A stretch of 56,975 bases of DNA. It comes from Elioraea rosea (lineage in GTDB: Bacteria > Pseudomonadota > Alphaproteobacteria > Acetobacterales > Acetobacteraceae). The notes under the pieces were generated by a model. The model ran no database searches and was not told the origin of the DNA. It saw only the letters and a program-made list of their open reading frames with translations. Made by a program: the position numbers and the translations under genes. Positions within the stretch are counted from its first letter, which is position 1. Every line of letters starts with the position of its first letter. Below are positions 44,828 through 55,231 of the stretch, in pieces. The stretch lies in the NCBI RefSeq assembly GCF_007644105.1, contig NZ_VFAC01000026.1:1-56975 (forward strand). Direction: 5' to 3'.

Positions 44828-45607
44828 ATGACCCGAGACATGCAGGCCCCCCGCACCGCCATCGCCGCAGGAGGCAAGAGCATCTACGGAGCCCCGTTGG
44901 GCATCCTGATGCTCGAGGCGCGCTTCCCCCGCATCCCGGGCGACATGGGCAACGGCCTGACCTGGCCCTTTCCGGTTCTGTTCCGTGTCGTTCGCGGAGC
45001 GAGCCCGGAACGCGTCGTGCTCGAGGGGGCGAAGGGGCTTCTCGATGCCTTCGTCGCGGCAGCGGAGGATCTGATCGACCTCGGCGCCGAGGCGATCACC
45101 ACCAATTGTGGGTTCCTGAGCCTGTTCCAGAGAGAGATGGCCGAGCGGCTGAACGTTCCGGTCGCGACCTCGAGCCTGATGCAGGTGCCCCTGGTGCAGG
45201 CAACGCTTCCGCCGGGAAGACGGGTGGGGCTCATTACCGTCTCGGCGTCCACGCTGACACCGGCCCATCTCGATGCCGCGGGCGTTCCACGCGACATCCC
45301 CGTGGCCGGGACGGAGAACGGGCGGGAATTCTTCCGCGTGCTGATCAAGGGCGAGAAGCACGACATGGACGTCGCGCTCGCGGCCCAGGACATCCTCGAC
45401 GCGGGGCGCGACCTCGTCTCGCGCCACCCGGAGGTCGGCGCCATCGTGCTCGAATGCACCAACATGCCGCCCTACGCCCATGCCCTGCGCGAGGCCCTGG
45501 GCCTGCCTGTCTACGACATCTATTCCTTCATTGCCTGGTTCCATGCTGGGCTGAGGCCCCGGGATTTCGGCCCGCCGGCCGACCGGCGAACCTGCCTCGG
45601 CGGCTGA
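44828..45607 (+). CDS. Asp/Glu racemase-superfamily protein
   Basis: 259 aa. Two candidate catalytic cysteines, Cys94 (ITTNCGFLSLF) and Cys210 (IVLECTNMPPY), lie at the positions expected for aspartate/glutamate/hydantoin racemases and maleate isomerase relatives. The C-terminal VYDIYSFIAWFHAGL is often seen in uncharacterised members. Divergent from the TctC gene, 93 bp apart, so it may belong to the same regulon. Start ATG 44828 has no strong ribosome site. The substrate is unknown. Confidence 0.85.
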   Translation: MTRDMQAPRTAIAAGGKSIYGAPLGILMLEARFPRIPGDMGNGLTWPFPVLFRVVRGASPERVVLEGAKGLLDAFVAAAEDLIDLGAEAITTNCGFLSLFQREMAERLNVPVATSSLMQVPLVQATLPPGRRVGLITVSASTLTPAHLDAAGVPRDIPVAGTENGREFFRVLIKGEKHDMDVALAAQDILDAGRDLVSRHPEVGAIVLECTNMPPYAHALREALGLPVYDIYSFIAWFHAGLRPRDFGPPADRRTCLGG

Positions 45608-45687
45608 AAGGCCGGGAATCGGCGCGGTCTTTACGGTTTCTTCGGCGCATCGGGGTCGAATGCGGGCACCTGCATGGAGGTGCGCCG

Positions 45688-48297
45688 ATGGACGATCTGC
45701 TGAAGGATTTCTTGACGGAGACGGCCGAGGCTATCGCCGAGCTCGACACGGCGCTGATCCGCCTCGAGCAGTCGCCCGACGATGCGCAGACGCTCGCGCT
45801 GATCTTCCGGCTGGTGCACACCATCAAGGGAACCTGCGGCTTCCTCGGCCTCTCCCGCCTCGAGAAGGTCGCCCACGCCTCCGAGAACGTTCTCGGCAAG
45901 TTTCGCGACGGGACAATGACCGTCACGACCGGTGCCATCTCCGTTGTTCTCGGCTCGATCGACCGGATCAAGACGATCGTCCATGACCTCGAGCAGCACG
46001 GCCAGGAGGTGGCGGCGGACGACAGCGACATCATCGATGCGCTGAACCGGATCTACAACGGCGAGGACGTCGACGCGCCCGCAGCGGTGGCCGCCGCGCC
46101 GGCCGAGGAGGAGGAGCTGCCGCCCGAGCCGGCGGCGACGGAGGCGCCCGCAGTGGAGGCCAAGGCCGAGATCCTGCCCCCCGCAGGCCCCGCCCGCGAC
46201 GCGGGCAGGGACGGGACCGACACGCTCGCCGCCTCCAAGCAGTCGATCCGCGTCGGCGTCGATGTGCTCGAGGACCTGATGACGCTGGTGAGCGAGCTCG
46301 TGCTTGCGCGCAACCAGCTTCTGCAGCTCTCCCGCACGCACGAGAACAACCCCTTCGAGGTGCCGCTGCAGCGGCTTTCGCACATCACCTCCGACCTGCA
46401 GGACGGCGTGATGAAGACGCGCATGCAGCCGATCGGCAATGCGTGGAGCAAGTTCCCGCGCCTCGTGCGCGACATCGCCCACGAGATCGGCAAGAAGATC
46501 GACCTGCAGATGATCGGCGCCGAGACCGAGCTCGACCGCCAGGTGCTCGAGCTGATCAAGGACCCGCTGACGCACATGGTGCGCAACAGCGTCGACCACG
46601 GCATCGAGAAGCCGGAGGACCGGCGCGCGGCAGGCAAGAGCGAGACCGGCCGGCTTGTGCTCAACGCCTTCCATGAGGGAGGGCACATCATCATCCAGAT
46701 CAGCGACGACGGGCGGGGCCTCAACACCGCGCGCATCCGCCAGAAGGCCGTCGCCCAGGGGCTCGCGGGCGAGGCCGAGGTCGCGGCGATGGCAGAGAGC
46801 GACGTGCACCAGTTCATATGGCGCGCGGGCTTCTCGACGGCCGCCGCCGTCACCTCCGTGTCCGGCCGCGGCGTCGGCATGGATGTCGTCAAGACCAACA
46901 TCGAGAAGATCGGCGGCACGATCGAGCTTCGCTCCGTCGAAGGGCAGGGCACGACCTTTACGATCAAGATTCCGCTGACGCTCGCGATCGTCGCAGCCCT
47001 CGTCGTCCAGGCCGGAGCGGAGCGCTTCGCCATCCCGCAGATCAGCGTTGTCGAGCTCGTCCGCGCCGGCGGGGCCTCCGAAGCAGCGATCGAGCGCATC
47101 AACGAAACGCCGGTCCTGCGCCTGCGCGACAGGCTCCTGCCGCTCGTCGACCTGCGCAACCTGCTCGGCCTGCCTTCCGAGACCGACCAGGCCTCGGGCG
47201 ACTTCATCATCGTCTGCAAGGTCGGCGTGCAGACCTTCGGCCTGATCGTCGACAGGGTGTTCGACACCGAGGAGATCGTGGTCAAGCCCGTGGCGCCGAT
47301 CCTGCGCCACATCACGCTCTTCTCCGGCAATACGATCCTCGGCGACGGCAGCGTGATCATGATCCTCGACCCGAACGGCATCGCCCGCGCCGTCGGCATC
47401 GGCACAGGCACGGGGGCCGAGCGCGAGGCGCTCAACGGCACCACCTCGGAATCCGTGGTGGAGACCGACAAGACCGCGCTGCTGCTCTTCCGCGCCGGCG
47501 GATCGGAGCCGAAGGCTGTGCCGCTCGGCCTCGTCGCCCGGCTCGAGGAGTATCCCATCGAGGCGATCGAGAACGCCAACGGCTCGCCCGTCATGCAGTA
47601 TCGCGGCAAGCTCATGCCGCTCGTGCCGATCGATGGCGGCATGGTCGGCAGCCCCGGTGCGGAGAATGGCGGCCGCACGCGCCAGCCCGTTCTCGTGTTC
47701 AACGACGCCGAGCGGTCGATGGGCCTGCTCGTCGACGAGATCCTCGATGTCGTGGAGGACCGTCTCCGCGTCGAGCTGAACACGCACAGGCCCGGCTTCC
47801 TCGGCACCGCGACGATCGCCGGCCGCGCGACGGAGGTGATCGACATCACCTACTGGCTCCGCCTCGCCTACCCCGACTGGTTCGCGCGCAAGGAGAGCGA
47901 GGTCGGCCAGGGCCAGAAGCGTGTCCTGGTGCTCGACGACAGCGCCTTCTTCCGCCAGCTGCTGCCGCCCGTGCTGACCACCGCCAACTACGCCGTCACG
48001 GTGGTCGACAGTGCCGCGGCCGCGCTGAAGCTGCGCGAGGCGGGCGAGATGTTCGACGCGATCGTCTCCGACATCGAGATGCCGGAGATGGACGGCATTG
48101 CCTTCGCCGCCGAGGTCCGGCGCGCCGGGTCATGGTCCTCGCTCCCGCTCATCGCGCTGACGAGCCGCGTGTCGGAGGCGGACATCGCCCGCGGCCGCGC
48201 GGCAGGGTTCAGCGACTACGTTGCCAAGTTCGACCGTGACGCGGTGCTCGCCGCGCTCGCCCAGGTTCTCTCGGCCACCGAGATGGAGACGCTCTGA
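45688..48297 (+). CDS. cheA: Hybrid chemotaxis-type histidine kinase CheA with receiver domain
   Basis: 869 aa. HPt domain with phospho-accepting His44 (LVHTIKGTCGFL), acidic/Pro linker (about 125-180), dimerisation helices (about 185-260), HATPase (NSVDHGIE, DDGRGLN, GRGVGMDVV), a first CheW-like domain (about 425-570), a second CheW-like region (about 590-735) and a C-terminal receiver with Asp795 (IVSDIEMPEMDG). A receiver fused to CheA is typical of non-classical Che/Pil-like or alternative-function systems. ATG 45688 has GGAGG 8 nt upstream. cheW follows immediately; no cheY, cheB, cheR or receptor gene is nearby. Confidence 0.94.
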   Translation: MDDLLKDFLTETAEAIAELDTALIRLEQSPDDAQTLALIFRLVHTIKGTCGFLGLSRLEKVAHASENVLGKFRDGTMTVTTGAISVVLGSIDRIKTIVHDLEQHGQEVAADDSDIIDALNRIYNGEDVDAPAAVAAAPAEEEELPPEPAATEAPAVEAKAEILPPAGPARDAGRDGTDTLAASKQSIRVGVDVLEDLMTLVSELVLARNQLLQLSRTHENNPFEVPLQRLSHITSDLQDGVMKTRMQPIGNAWSKFPRLVRDIAHEIGKKIDLQMIGAETELDRQVLELIKDPLTHMVRNSVDHGIEKPEDRRAAGKSETGRLVLNAFHEGGHIIIQISDDGRGLNTARIRQKAVAQGLAGEAEVAAMAESDVHQFIWRAGFSTAAAVTSVSGRGVGMDVVKTNIEKIGGTIELRSVEGQGTTFTIKIPLTLAIVAALVVQAGAERFAIPQISVVELVRAGGASEAAIERINETPVLRLRDRLLPLVDLRNLLGLPSETDQASGDFIIVCKVGVQTFGLIVDRVFDTEEIVVKPVAPILRHITLFSGNTILGDGSVIMILDPNGIARAVGIGTGTGAEREALNGTTSESVVETDKTALLLFRAGGSEPKAVPLGLVARLEEYPIEAIENANGSPVMQYRGKLMPLVPIDGGMVGSPGAENGGRTRQPVLVFNDAERSMGLLVDEILDVVEDRLRVELNTHRPGFLGTATIAGRATEVIDITYWLRLAYPDWFARKESEVGQGQKRVLVLDDSAFFRQLLPPVLTTANYAVTVVDSAAAALKLREAGEMFDAIVSDIEMPEMDGIAFAAEVRRAGSWSSLPLIALTSRVSEADIARGRAAGFSDYVAKFDRDAVLAALAQVLSATEMETL

Positions 48298-48298
48298 C

Positions 48299-48784
48299 AT
48301 GACCACCGTGATGGAACGCCCGCGCGCCGCGCGCGGCACCGCCAGCACCGCGCGGGAATTCGTGACGCTGACCGTCGCGAACCAGCTCTGCGGCATTCCC
48401 GTGCTCACCGTGCGCGACATCCTCGGCGTGCAGCAGGTGACCCGCGTGCCGCTCGCCCCGCCGGAGGTGGCCGGCAGCCTCAACCTGCGTGGCCGCATCG
48501 TGACGGCGATCGACCTTCGACGCCGCCTCGGCCTGCCCGCACCTGAGGCGAGCGCGAAGCCGATGAGCGTCGTCGTCGAGACGGCCGGCGAGTTCTACTC
48601 CCTGCTCGTCGACCAGGTGGGCGAGGTGCTGGCGCTGGACGACGAGGCGCGCGAGGCGAACCCGCCGACGCTCGATTCGCGCTGGCGGTCGGTCTCGCTC
48701 GGCGTCTATCGGCTGCAGGGCCAGCTCATGGTCGTGCTCGACGTGGACAAGCTCCTTGACATCGGCGTCGACCTGAAGGGCTGA
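48299..48784 (+). CDS. cheW: CheW-like coupling protein
   Basis: 161 aa single CheW domain: EFVTLTVANQLCGIPVLTVRDIL, NLRGRIVTAIDLRRRLGL, LLVDQVGEVLAL and VLDVDKLLDIG. It couples receptors to CheA. The ATG starts one base after the cheA stop, so the two are co-translated. It is followed by a strong hairpin terminator. Confidence 0.93.
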   Translation: MTTVMERPRAARGTASTAREFVTLTVANQLCGIPVLTVRDILGVQQVTRVPLAPPEVAGSLNLRGRIVTAIDLRRRLGLPAPEASAKPMSVVVETAGEFYSLLVDQVGEVLALDDEAREANPPTLDSRWRSVSLGVYRLQGQLMVVLDVDKLLDIGVDLKG

Positions 48785-48807
48785 GCGTCCTATTGGCGCG
48801 TGCCCGA

Positions 48808-48842
48808 GGGCCGGCGAGGGGTGACCCTCGCCGGCCCTTTCT
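48808..48842 (+). terminator. Intrinsic terminator after cheW
   Basis: Perfect 13-bp stem GGGCCGGCGAGGG / CCCTCGCCGGCCC (48808-48820, 48825-48837), loop GTGA, tail TTTCT. It lies between convergent cheW and dctM and may also stop transcription from the other side, though the minus-strand tail lacks a T-run. Confidence 0.85.
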
Positions 48843-50395
48843 CATGCGCCGAACAGCGCCTTCGGCAGGGCCGTGGCGAGGGCGGGGAAGGCTGCGGTCA
48901 GCCCGAGGCCCACGAGCTGGATCGCCACGAACGGGATGATGCCGCGATAGATGTCTGCTGTGCCCACGCTCTCGGGCGCGACGCCGCGCAAGTAGAACAG
49001 GCTGAAGCCGAAGGGCGGGGTGAGGAACGAGGTCTGCAGGTTTACCGCGACCAGCACGCCGAACCAGATCGGGTCGACATCCATCTGCAGGATGATCGGC
49101 CCGACGATCGGGATCACGATGATGCAGATCTCGACGAAATCGAGGAAGAAGCCGAGAGCGAAGATCACGACCATCACCACCGTGATCGCGCCGGCCGCGC
49201 CGCCCGGAATGGCGGAGAGCGCCGCGTGCACCATGTCATCTCCGCCGAGGCCCCGGAACACAAGGGCGAAGAGGGTCGCGCCGATCAGCATCGCGAAGAT
49301 CATCGCCGTGATGGTCGTGGTCGCGCGGCAGACGCCCGCGAGAACGCCCGAGCGCCCGGTGACGAGGAGCGCGTGCAGGATGGCCGCCGAGAGACCTGCG
49401 GCGCAGAGCGCCGCGCCGGCGACGCCGAGCTGGTCTCCGAGCGGCGGGGCGGCGCGGCCGAGGCGCAGGTCGAAGATGCTTGCAAGCACCACGAGCCCGA
49501 CGATGGAGGCAAGCGCGAGCGGCGCTGGCCAGCGCGCCGGCGACACGCGGCGCGCGGCAAGCAGGCTCGCCCCCACCGCGCCGACGGAGGCAGCCTCCGT
49601 CGGTGTCGCGATGCCGCCGAGGATCGAGCCGAGCACGGCGACGACGAGGACGATCGGCGGCACGAGTGCGCCGAGCACCTCCTCGCGGCTGACCTTCTCT
49701 CCTGCCGGAAGCGCCGGGGCGACGGCCGGCCGGGCCCAGGCCAGGACGGCCTGGTAGAGGATGTAGAGGCTAACGAGAAGCAGCCCCGGAAGCAGGCTGC
49801 CGGCGAAGAGCTGGCCGACCGACACGGTCTGGATCGAGAACGCGCCCTTGGCGAGCTGCGCCTGCTGGTAGGCGGCGGAGATGATCTCGCCCAGGATCAC
49901 CATCACCGTCGAGGGCGGGATGATCTGCCCGAGCGTTCCGGCAGCGCAGATCGTGCCGCAGGCAAGCGCGGGATCGTAGCGGTTGCGCAGCATCGCCGGC
50001 AGCGCCATCAGCCCCATCGTGACGACCGTCGCGCCGACGATGCCGGTGCTCGCCGCAAGCAGGGCACCGACGATGGTGACGGAGATGGCAAGCCCGCCGC
50101 GCATCGTTCCGAACAGGCGCCCCATCGTCTCGAGCAGGTCCTCGGCGATCTTCGACCGCTCGAGCATGATGCCCATGAAGACGAAGAGCGGGATGGCGAC
50201 GAGCACCTCCGAGGTCATCGTGCCGAAGATGCGCGGCGGCAGCGCACCCAGAAGCGAAGGCGTGAACACGCCGAACGCCCAGCCGAGCGCGCCAAAGAGA
50301 AGCGACGCGCCGGTGAGGATGAAGACGACGGGAATGCCGGTGAGGATTCCCGCGCAGAGGGTCGCGAACATCAGGATGTCGAGCACGCCGCCCAA
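48842..50395 (-). CDS. dctM: TRAP transporter large permease DctM
   Basis: 517 aa, about 12-14 membrane segments. GIPVVFILTGASLLFG, VAIPLFVFMGIMLERS, ASTGIVGATVVTMGLMALP, QIIPPSTVMVILG and NLQTSFLTPPFGFSLFYLRG are DctM landmarks. It carries out Na+-driven uptake with DctQ and DctP. Start TTG 50395 lies just after the dctQ stop; GTG 50386 is an alternative. Last gene of the hut/TRAP operon. Confidence 0.93.
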   Translation of the reverse strand: MGGVLDILMFATLCAGILTGIPVVFILTGASLLFGALGWAFGVFTPSLLGALPPRIFGTMTSEVLVAIPLFVFMGIMLERSKIAEDLLETMGRLFGTMRGGLAISVTIVGALLAASTGIVGATVVTMGLMALPAMLRNRYDPALACGTICAAGTLGQIIPPSTVMVILGEIISAAYQQAQLAKGAFSIQTVSVGQLFAGSLLPGLLLVSLYILYQAVLAWARPAVAPALPAGEKVSREEVLGALVPPIVLVVAVLGSILGGIATPTEAASVGAVGASLLAARRVSPARWPAPLALASIVGLVVLASIFDLRLGRAAPPLGDQLGVAGAALCAAGLSAAILHALLVTGRSGVLAGVCRATTTITAMIFAMLIGATLFALVFRGLGGDDMVHAALSAIPGGAAGAITVVMVVIFALGFFLDFVEICIIVIPIVGPIILQMDVDPIWFGVLVAVNLQTSFLTPPFGFSLFYLRGVAPESVGTADIYRGIIPFVAIQLVGLGLTAAFPALATALPKALFGA

Positions 50396-50400
50396 CGCCC

Positions 50401-50943
50401 TCAGGCCCCTTCCGTGACGCGGCCGGCGCGATGGTCAGCCCGGAGCCCCGCGATCGTCAGCACGCAGCGCACAGCATGCGCGATGGCCTGGAGCAGGAGC
50501 AGCACCGCCATTGCGGGGATCAGCGATTTCAGAAGGTATTGGTAGGGGATGCCGCCATAGGCGATCGCACCCTCCCTGATGCGCCAGGATGCCTCGACGA
50601 AGGGCCAGCACGTCCAGAGCATCAGGAGGCAGAAGGGAATGACGGCGACGATGATGCCGGCGAGATCGACCGCGGCGCGGCGCGGCGCGCTCCATCCGGC
50701 ATAGAGGATGTCCACGCGCACATGGCCCTCGTGCAGCATCGTGTAGGCGATGGCCAGCATGAACAGCGTCGCGTGGATGTAGATCACGCTCTCCTGCATC
50801 TGGATCAGGCTCGTCGAGAAGCCGTAGCGCAGGACGACGACGGCGAACTGCACGAGCACGAGCAGGGCCGCGAGCCACATCACGGTGCGGCCGACGAGAT
50901 CGGAGAAACGGTCGAGCGCGCGGCCGAGCGCCGCGAGCGCCAT
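50401..50943 (-). CDS. dctQ: TRAP transporter small permease DctQ
   Basis: 180 aa, four hydrophobic helices. LVGRTVMWLAALLVLVQFAVVVLRYGF and MLHEGHVRVDILYAGW are DctQ-typical. ATG 50943 overlaps the dctP stop (TGATG). It forms the membrane complex with DctM. Confidence 0.92.
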   Translation of the reverse strand: MALAALGRALDRFSDLVGRTVMWLAALLVLVQFAVVVLRYGFSTSLIQMQESVIYIHATLFMLAIAYTMLHEGHVRVDILYAGWSAPRRAAVDLAGIIVAVIPFCLLMLWTCWPFVEASWRIREGAIAYGGIPYQYLLKSLIPAMAVLLLLQAIAHAVRCVLTIAGLRADHRAGRVTEGA

Positions 50944-52019
50944 CACGCCCAGCTCACCATCGCCCGGCCCGCGTGCACCGGCGCGTAGGCCTCGCCCACG
51001 TAGTCGGCCGCTGCCTGCCGGTAGGCGATGTAGCTCTCGATGATGCGGCGGTTCAGCGCGTCGCCCTCGTCGCGCAGCTCGCTGATGAAGGCCTTCGCCG
51101 TCTCGGCCATGGTGCGCACGATGGGTTCGGGAACGGAGCGCACCTGCACGTTCTGCCGCTCGACGACCTCCTTGAGCGCGAGCGGGTTGAAGTGGTCCCA
51201 CTCCGCGACGCTCTCCTCGTTGTAGCCCTCGATGGCAAAGCGGAGCGCGGCCTTCAGCTCGTCGGGCAGCGCATCGTATTTCGGCTTGTGGATCACCGTC
51301 TCGAGGCTCGCCGAAGGCTCCTGCCCGCAGGGGCGATAGTAGAAGCGTGCGACGCGGCCGAAGCCGAGCGGACCATCCGCCCAGGGCCCGGCGAACTCGG
51401 CGGCGTCGATCGTGCCTGCCTGGAGCGCCTGGAATACTTCGCCCACCGGCATCTGCACCACCGAGGCGCCGAGGCGCTGGTACATGCCGCCCACGAGCCC
51501 GCCAGCGCGCATCCTGAGGCCCCGAAGGTCGTCCGGCGTGGCAAGCTCGCGGCGGAAGAAGCCGGTCCATTGCGGGCCGGAATTGCCGCAGAGGAATGGC
51601 TTGAGGTTGAATCGGGCGTAGAGCTCGTCCCACATCGCCTGGGCGCCCGCATTGCGAAGCCAGGCGGTGAGCTCAGTCGTCATCAGCCCGAACGGGAAGC
51701 TGCCGATGATCGAGGCGGCGCGGGAGCGGGCGAACCAGAAATGCGGCGTCGAATGGTAGAGCTCGACGGTTCCCTGCGACACCGCATCGAACACGCCGAA
51801 GGCGGGCACGACCTCGCCCGCGGCGTGCACGCGCACGGTGATGCGCCCGCCCGTTGCCTGGGCGATGCGCTCGGCCACCCTGTTCGCCCCGCTTCCCGTA
51901 CCGGGGAGGTTGCGCGGCCAGGAGGTGACCATGCGCCACTCCATCCTCCCCTGCGCGATGGCCGGGGCGGCAAGACCCGCGACGGCAGCACCGGCGAGCA
52001 CTCCACGACGCTTCATCAT
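50943..52019 (-). CDS. dctP: TRAP transporter periplasmic receptor DctP, Tat signal
   Basis: 358 aa. MMKRRGVLAGAAVAGLAAPAIAQ is a twin-arginine-like signal of the 'mannitol/chloroaromatic' TRAP receptor group. The mature part has EWRMVTSWPRNLPG, the ligand-contacting RGLRMRAGGLVGGMYQRLG and LQAGTIDAAEFAGPW. ATG 52019 has GGAG 5 nt upstream; ATG 52040 overlaps the hutH stop (ATGA) and is possible. Its place behind hutH suggests that it imports histidine, urocanate or another imidazole; this is inferred from position only. Confidence 0.9.
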   Translation of the reverse strand: MMKRRGVLAGAAVAGLAAPAIAQGRMEWRMVTSWPRNLPGTGSGANRVAERIAQATGGRITVRVHAAGEVVPAFGVFDAVSQGTVELYHSTPHFWFARSRAASIIGSFPFGLMTTELTAWLRNAGAQAMWDELYARFNLKPFLCGNSGPQWTGFFRRELATPDDLRGLRMRAGGLVGGMYQRLGASVVQMPVGEVFQALQAGTIDAAEFAGPWADGPLGFGRVARFYYRPCGQEPSASLETVIHKPKYDALPDELKAALRFAIEGYNEESVAEWDHFNPLALKEVVERQNVQVRSVPEPIVRTMAETAKAFISELRDEGDALNRRIIESYIAYRQAAADYVGEAYAPVHAGRAMVSWA

Positions 52020-52036
52020 CTGGTCTCCATTCCCGT

Positions 52037-53563
52037 TCATCGGCGCGACGGCAAGGCAAGGGGGCAGAGCGAGGCAAGCGCGCCGGAGGAGACGAGCGCC
52101 TTCGCAGCCGCGATGTCGGGCGCCATCACGCGGTCGGTTCCCCAGGGCGGGACGGTTTCGCGGAGCTTCGCGATTGCTGCCTCGAGCGGCGCGGAGGTGG
52201 TGAGCGGGCGGTGGAACCCGACCGCCTGCGCTGCGGCAAGCGCCTCGATGCCGATGAGGGCGGCGAGGTTCCCGCCCATGTCGCCGAGCCGTCGCGCAGC
52301 ATGCGTCGCCATCGACACATGATCCTCCTGGTTGGCGGAGGTTGGCAGGCTGTCGGTCGAGCGTGGCGTGGCGAGCGCCTTGTTCTCGGCTGCGAGCGCG
52401 GCCGCCGTCACATGCGCGATCATGAAGCCGGAATTGAGCCCCGGCTCGGGTGCAAGAAAGGCGGGGAGGCCGGTCATCACCGGGTCGGTCAACAGCGCGA
52501 TGCGACGCTCGGCGAGGCTGCCGGTCTCCGCCATCACGAGGGCAAGCGTGTCGGCCGCGATCGCCACCGGCTCGGCGTGGAAATTGCCGCCTGAGAGGAT
52601 CTCGCCCGTCTCGGAGAAGACGAGCGGGTTGTCGGAGACGGCGTTCGCCTCTGTCTCCAGCGTCGCGGCAGCCGCCCGGAGCGTATCGAGAAGCGCGCCC
52701 ATCACCTGAGGCTGGCAGCGGAGCGAGTAGGGGTCCTGCACGCGCGGGTCGCCCACGCGGTGGCTGTCGCGGATCGCGCTTCCGGCGAGCAGCCCCCGCA
52801 GGGCGGCGGCCGCGTCGATCTGGCCGCGATGGCCGCGTACGGCATGGATGCGCGGCTCGAACGGCGTGTCGGAACCGCGCGCGGCATCAACGCTCATCGC
52901 TCCCGTCACCAGGGCGGAGGCAAGGCAATCCTCCGCAGCGAACAGGCCGGCCAGCGCAAGCGCCGTCGAGACCTGCGTGCCGTTCAGAAGTGCGAGGCCT
53001 TCCTTCGCGGCAAGCGTCAGCGGTGCGAGGCCGGTCGACCGAAGCGCTTCCGCTCCCGCAACGACACGCTCTCCTACCATCGCTTCGCCTTCGCCCACGA
53101 GAACGAGCGAGAGATGCGCGAGCGGCGCAAGATCGCCCGAGGCGCCGACGGAGCCCTGCGCGGGGATCACCGGCAGGACATCGGCTTCGAGAAGGCGCAT
53201 CAGCGTCTCGATGATCTCGGGCCGGACGCCGGAGAAGCCCCGCGCCAGGCTCGCGGCCTTCAGCAGCAGGACGAGCCGTACGATGGGGGCGGGCAGGGCA
53301 GGGCCGGTTCCCGCGGCGTGGCTGCGCACCAGGTTGAGCTGGAGAGCCGCCACATCCTCGGCCGCGATGCGCGTCGTCGCGAGCTTGCCGAAGCCCGTGT
53401 TCACGCCGTAGGCGACCTCGCCGCGCGCGACCACGCCTGCGACCGTCGCGGCCGACGCCGCCACGGCTTTGCGCCAGCCTTCTCCGAGCACGGCCGAGCC
53501 GCCTTCGTACAACCGGCGAAGCTGCGGCAGCGTCAGGGCGCCAGCGGTGACGCGTTCAGCCAT
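52037..53563 (-). CDS. hutH: Histidine ammonia-lyase
   Basis: 508 aa, normal family length. The MIO prosthetic group forms from Ala141-Ser142-Gly143 in [40 protein letters not shown] and [14 protein letters not shown] are further signatures. It converts histidine to urocanate and ammonia. It overlaps the end of hutU by 8 nt, so translation is coupled. Confidence 0.97.
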   Translation of the reverse strand: MAERVTAGALTLPQLRRLYEGGSAVLGEGWRKAVAASAATVAGVVARGEVAYGVNTGFGKLATTRIAAEDVAALQLNLVRSHAAGTGPALPAPIVRLVLLLKAASLARGFSGVRPEIIETLMRLLEADVLPVIPAQGSVGASGDLAPLAHLSLVLVGEGEAMVGERVVAGAEALRSTGLAPLTLAAKEGLALLNGTQVSTALALAGLFAAEDCLASALVTGAMSVDAARGSDTPFEPRIHAVRGHRGQIDAAAALRGLLAGSAIRDSHRVGDPRVQDPYSLRCQPQVMGALLDTLRAAAATLETEANAVSDNPLVFSETGEILSGGNFHAEPVAIAADTLALVMAETGSLAERRIALLTDPVMTGLPAFLAPEPGLNSGFMIAHVTAAALAAENKALATPRSTDSLPTSANQEDHVSMATHAARRLGDMGGNLAALIGIEALAAAQAVGFHRPLTTSAPLEAAIAKLRETVPPWGTDRVMAPDIAAAKALVSSGALASLCPLALPSRR

Positions 53564-55220
53564 GGAGCATCGGCAGGTCGAGCCCCTGCTCGCGCGCGCA
53601 CGCTATGGCGATGTCGTAGCCGGCATCGGCGTGGCGCATCACGCCGGTGGCGGGATCGTTCCAGAGCACGCGTGCGATGCGTTTCGCCGCCGCCTCGGTT
53701 CCGTCGCAGAGGATCACCATACCCGCATGCTGGCTCCACCCCATGCCGACGCCGCCGCCATGGTGGAGGCTGACCCACGTAGCGCCAGATGCACAGTTCA
53801 GCAGCGCGTTGAGCAGCGGCCAGTCCGACACGGCATCGGACCCATCCAGCATCGCCTCCGTCTCGCGGTTCGGGCTCGCGACCGATCCGCTGTCGAGATG
53901 GTCACGCCCGATCACCACGGGTGCGGCAAGCTCGCCGCGCGCGACCATCTCATTGAAGGCAAGTCCGATGCGGTGGCGCTGCCCGAGCCCCACCCAGCAG
54001 ATGCGCGCGGGAAGGCCCTGGAAGTGGATGCGCGCCTGGGCCATGTCGAGCCAGCGATGCAGGTGCGGATCGTCCGGGATCAGCTCCTTCACCTTCGCGT
54101 CGGTCTTCGCGATGTCGTCCGGATCGCCCGAGAGCGCGGCCCAGCGGAACGGGCCTATGCCGCGGCAGAAGAGGGGACGGATATAGGCGGGAACGAAGCC
54201 CGGGAAGGCGAACGCGTCGGCGAGCCCCTCCTCCTTCGCCATCTGTCGGATATTGTTACCGTAGTCGACCACGGGGATGCCCATGCGGTGCCAGGCGAGC
54301 ATCGCCTCGACATGGGCGACCATGCTCTTCCGCGCCGCTGCCGCCGTGCCGCGCGGATCCGAGACGCGACGCTCCTCCCATTGCTCGAGCGTCCAGCCGA
54401 GCGGGAGATAGCCGTTGGTCGGGTCGTGCGCGGAGGTCTGGTCGGTCACCGCATCGGGCTTCACGCCCTGCACGACGAGGGCGGGGAACATCTCGGCCGC
54501 ATTGCCGAGCACCGCGACCGAGATGGCCCGCTTCTCGGTGCAGGCGGCGCGGATCATCGCCAGACCCTCCTCGAGGCTTTTCGCCCAATGGTCGACATAG
54601 CCTGTGGCGAGCCGCTTCTCGATCCGGCTCGGCTGGCACTCGATGGCAAGCATGCAGGCGCCCGCGAATACGGCCGCGAGGGGCTGCGCCCCGCCCATGC
54701 CGCCCAAGCCCGCGGTCAGGATCCACCGCCCCTCCATCGTGCCGCCGTAGTGTCGGCGCGCGAGCTCGGCGAAGGTCTCGTATGTGCCCTGCACGATTCC
54801 CTGGCTTCCGATGTAGATCCAGCTTCCGGCCGTCATCTGGCCGTACATCATGAGCCCCTTGCGATCGAGCGCGTCGAAATGCTCCCAGGTCGCGAAGGCG
54901 GGAACGAGGTTGCTGTTGGCAATCAGCACGCGCGGGGCGTCGGCATGGGTGGGGAACACGCCCACCGGCTTGCCCGACTGCACGAGGAGCGTCTGGTCGT
55001 CGCGCAGCCGCTTGAGCACGCCGACGATCGTGTCGAAGCTCGCCCAGTCCCGCGCCGCGCGGCCGATGCCGCCATAGACGACGAGATCGTCAGGCCGTTC
55101 CGCCACCTCCGGGTCGAGGTTGTTCATCAGCATCCGAAGCGGCGCCTCGGTCTGCCAGGAGAGGGTGTTGAGCTCGGCCCCGCGCGGGCTCCGGATGATG
55201 CGGCGATTGGCCTGGGCCAT
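53556..55220 (-). CDS. hutU: Urocanate hydratase
   Basis: 554 aa. Converts urocanate to imidazolonepropionate using tightly bound NAD+. [14 protein letters not shown] is the nucleotide loop; Cys408 in [16 protein letters not shown] is the active-site cysteine (C410 region in Pseudomonas). ATG 55220 has GGAG 7 nt upstream; GTG 55226 is less likely. It follows the enolase-superfamily gene by 11 bp. hutI and hutG are not in the window. Confidence 0.97.
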   Translation of the reverse strand: MAQANRRIIRSPRGAELNTLSWQTEAPLRMLMNNLDPEVAERPDDLVVYGGIGRAARDWASFDTIVGVLKRLRDDQTLLVQSGKPVGVFPTHADAPRVLIANSNLVPAFATWEHFDALDRKGLMMYGQMTAGSWIYIGSQGIVQGTYETFAELARRHYGGTMEGRWILTAGLGGMGGAQPLAAVFAGACMLAIECQPSRIEKRLATGYVDHWAKSLEEGLAMIRAACTEKRAISVAVLGNAAEMFPALVVQGVKPDAVTDQTSAHDPTNGYLPLGWTLEQWEERRVSDPRGTAAAARKSMVAHVEAMLAWHRMGIPVVDYGNNIRQMAKEEGLADAFAFPGFVPAYIRPLFCRGIGPFRWAALSGDPDDIAKTDAKVKELIPDDPHLHRWLDMAQARIHFQGLPARICWVGLGQRHRIGLAFNEMVARGELAAPVVIGRDHLDSGSVASPNRETEAMLDGSDAVSDWPLLNALLNCASGATWVSLHHGGGVGMGWSQHAGMVILCDGTEAAAKRIARVLWNDPATGVMRHADAGYDIAIACAREQGLDLPMLHG

Positions 55221-55231
55221 CCCCACTCTCC

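Noticed and set aside
45631-47787. 718-codon antisense frame opposite cheA
   Set aside because: Shadow of CheA codons; Asp/Leu/Arg-rich with no motif.
44686-48297. CheA with a 334-residue N-terminal extension
   Set aside because: The extension is an out-of-frame reading of the racemase-family gene; a strong GGAGG sits before ATG 45688.
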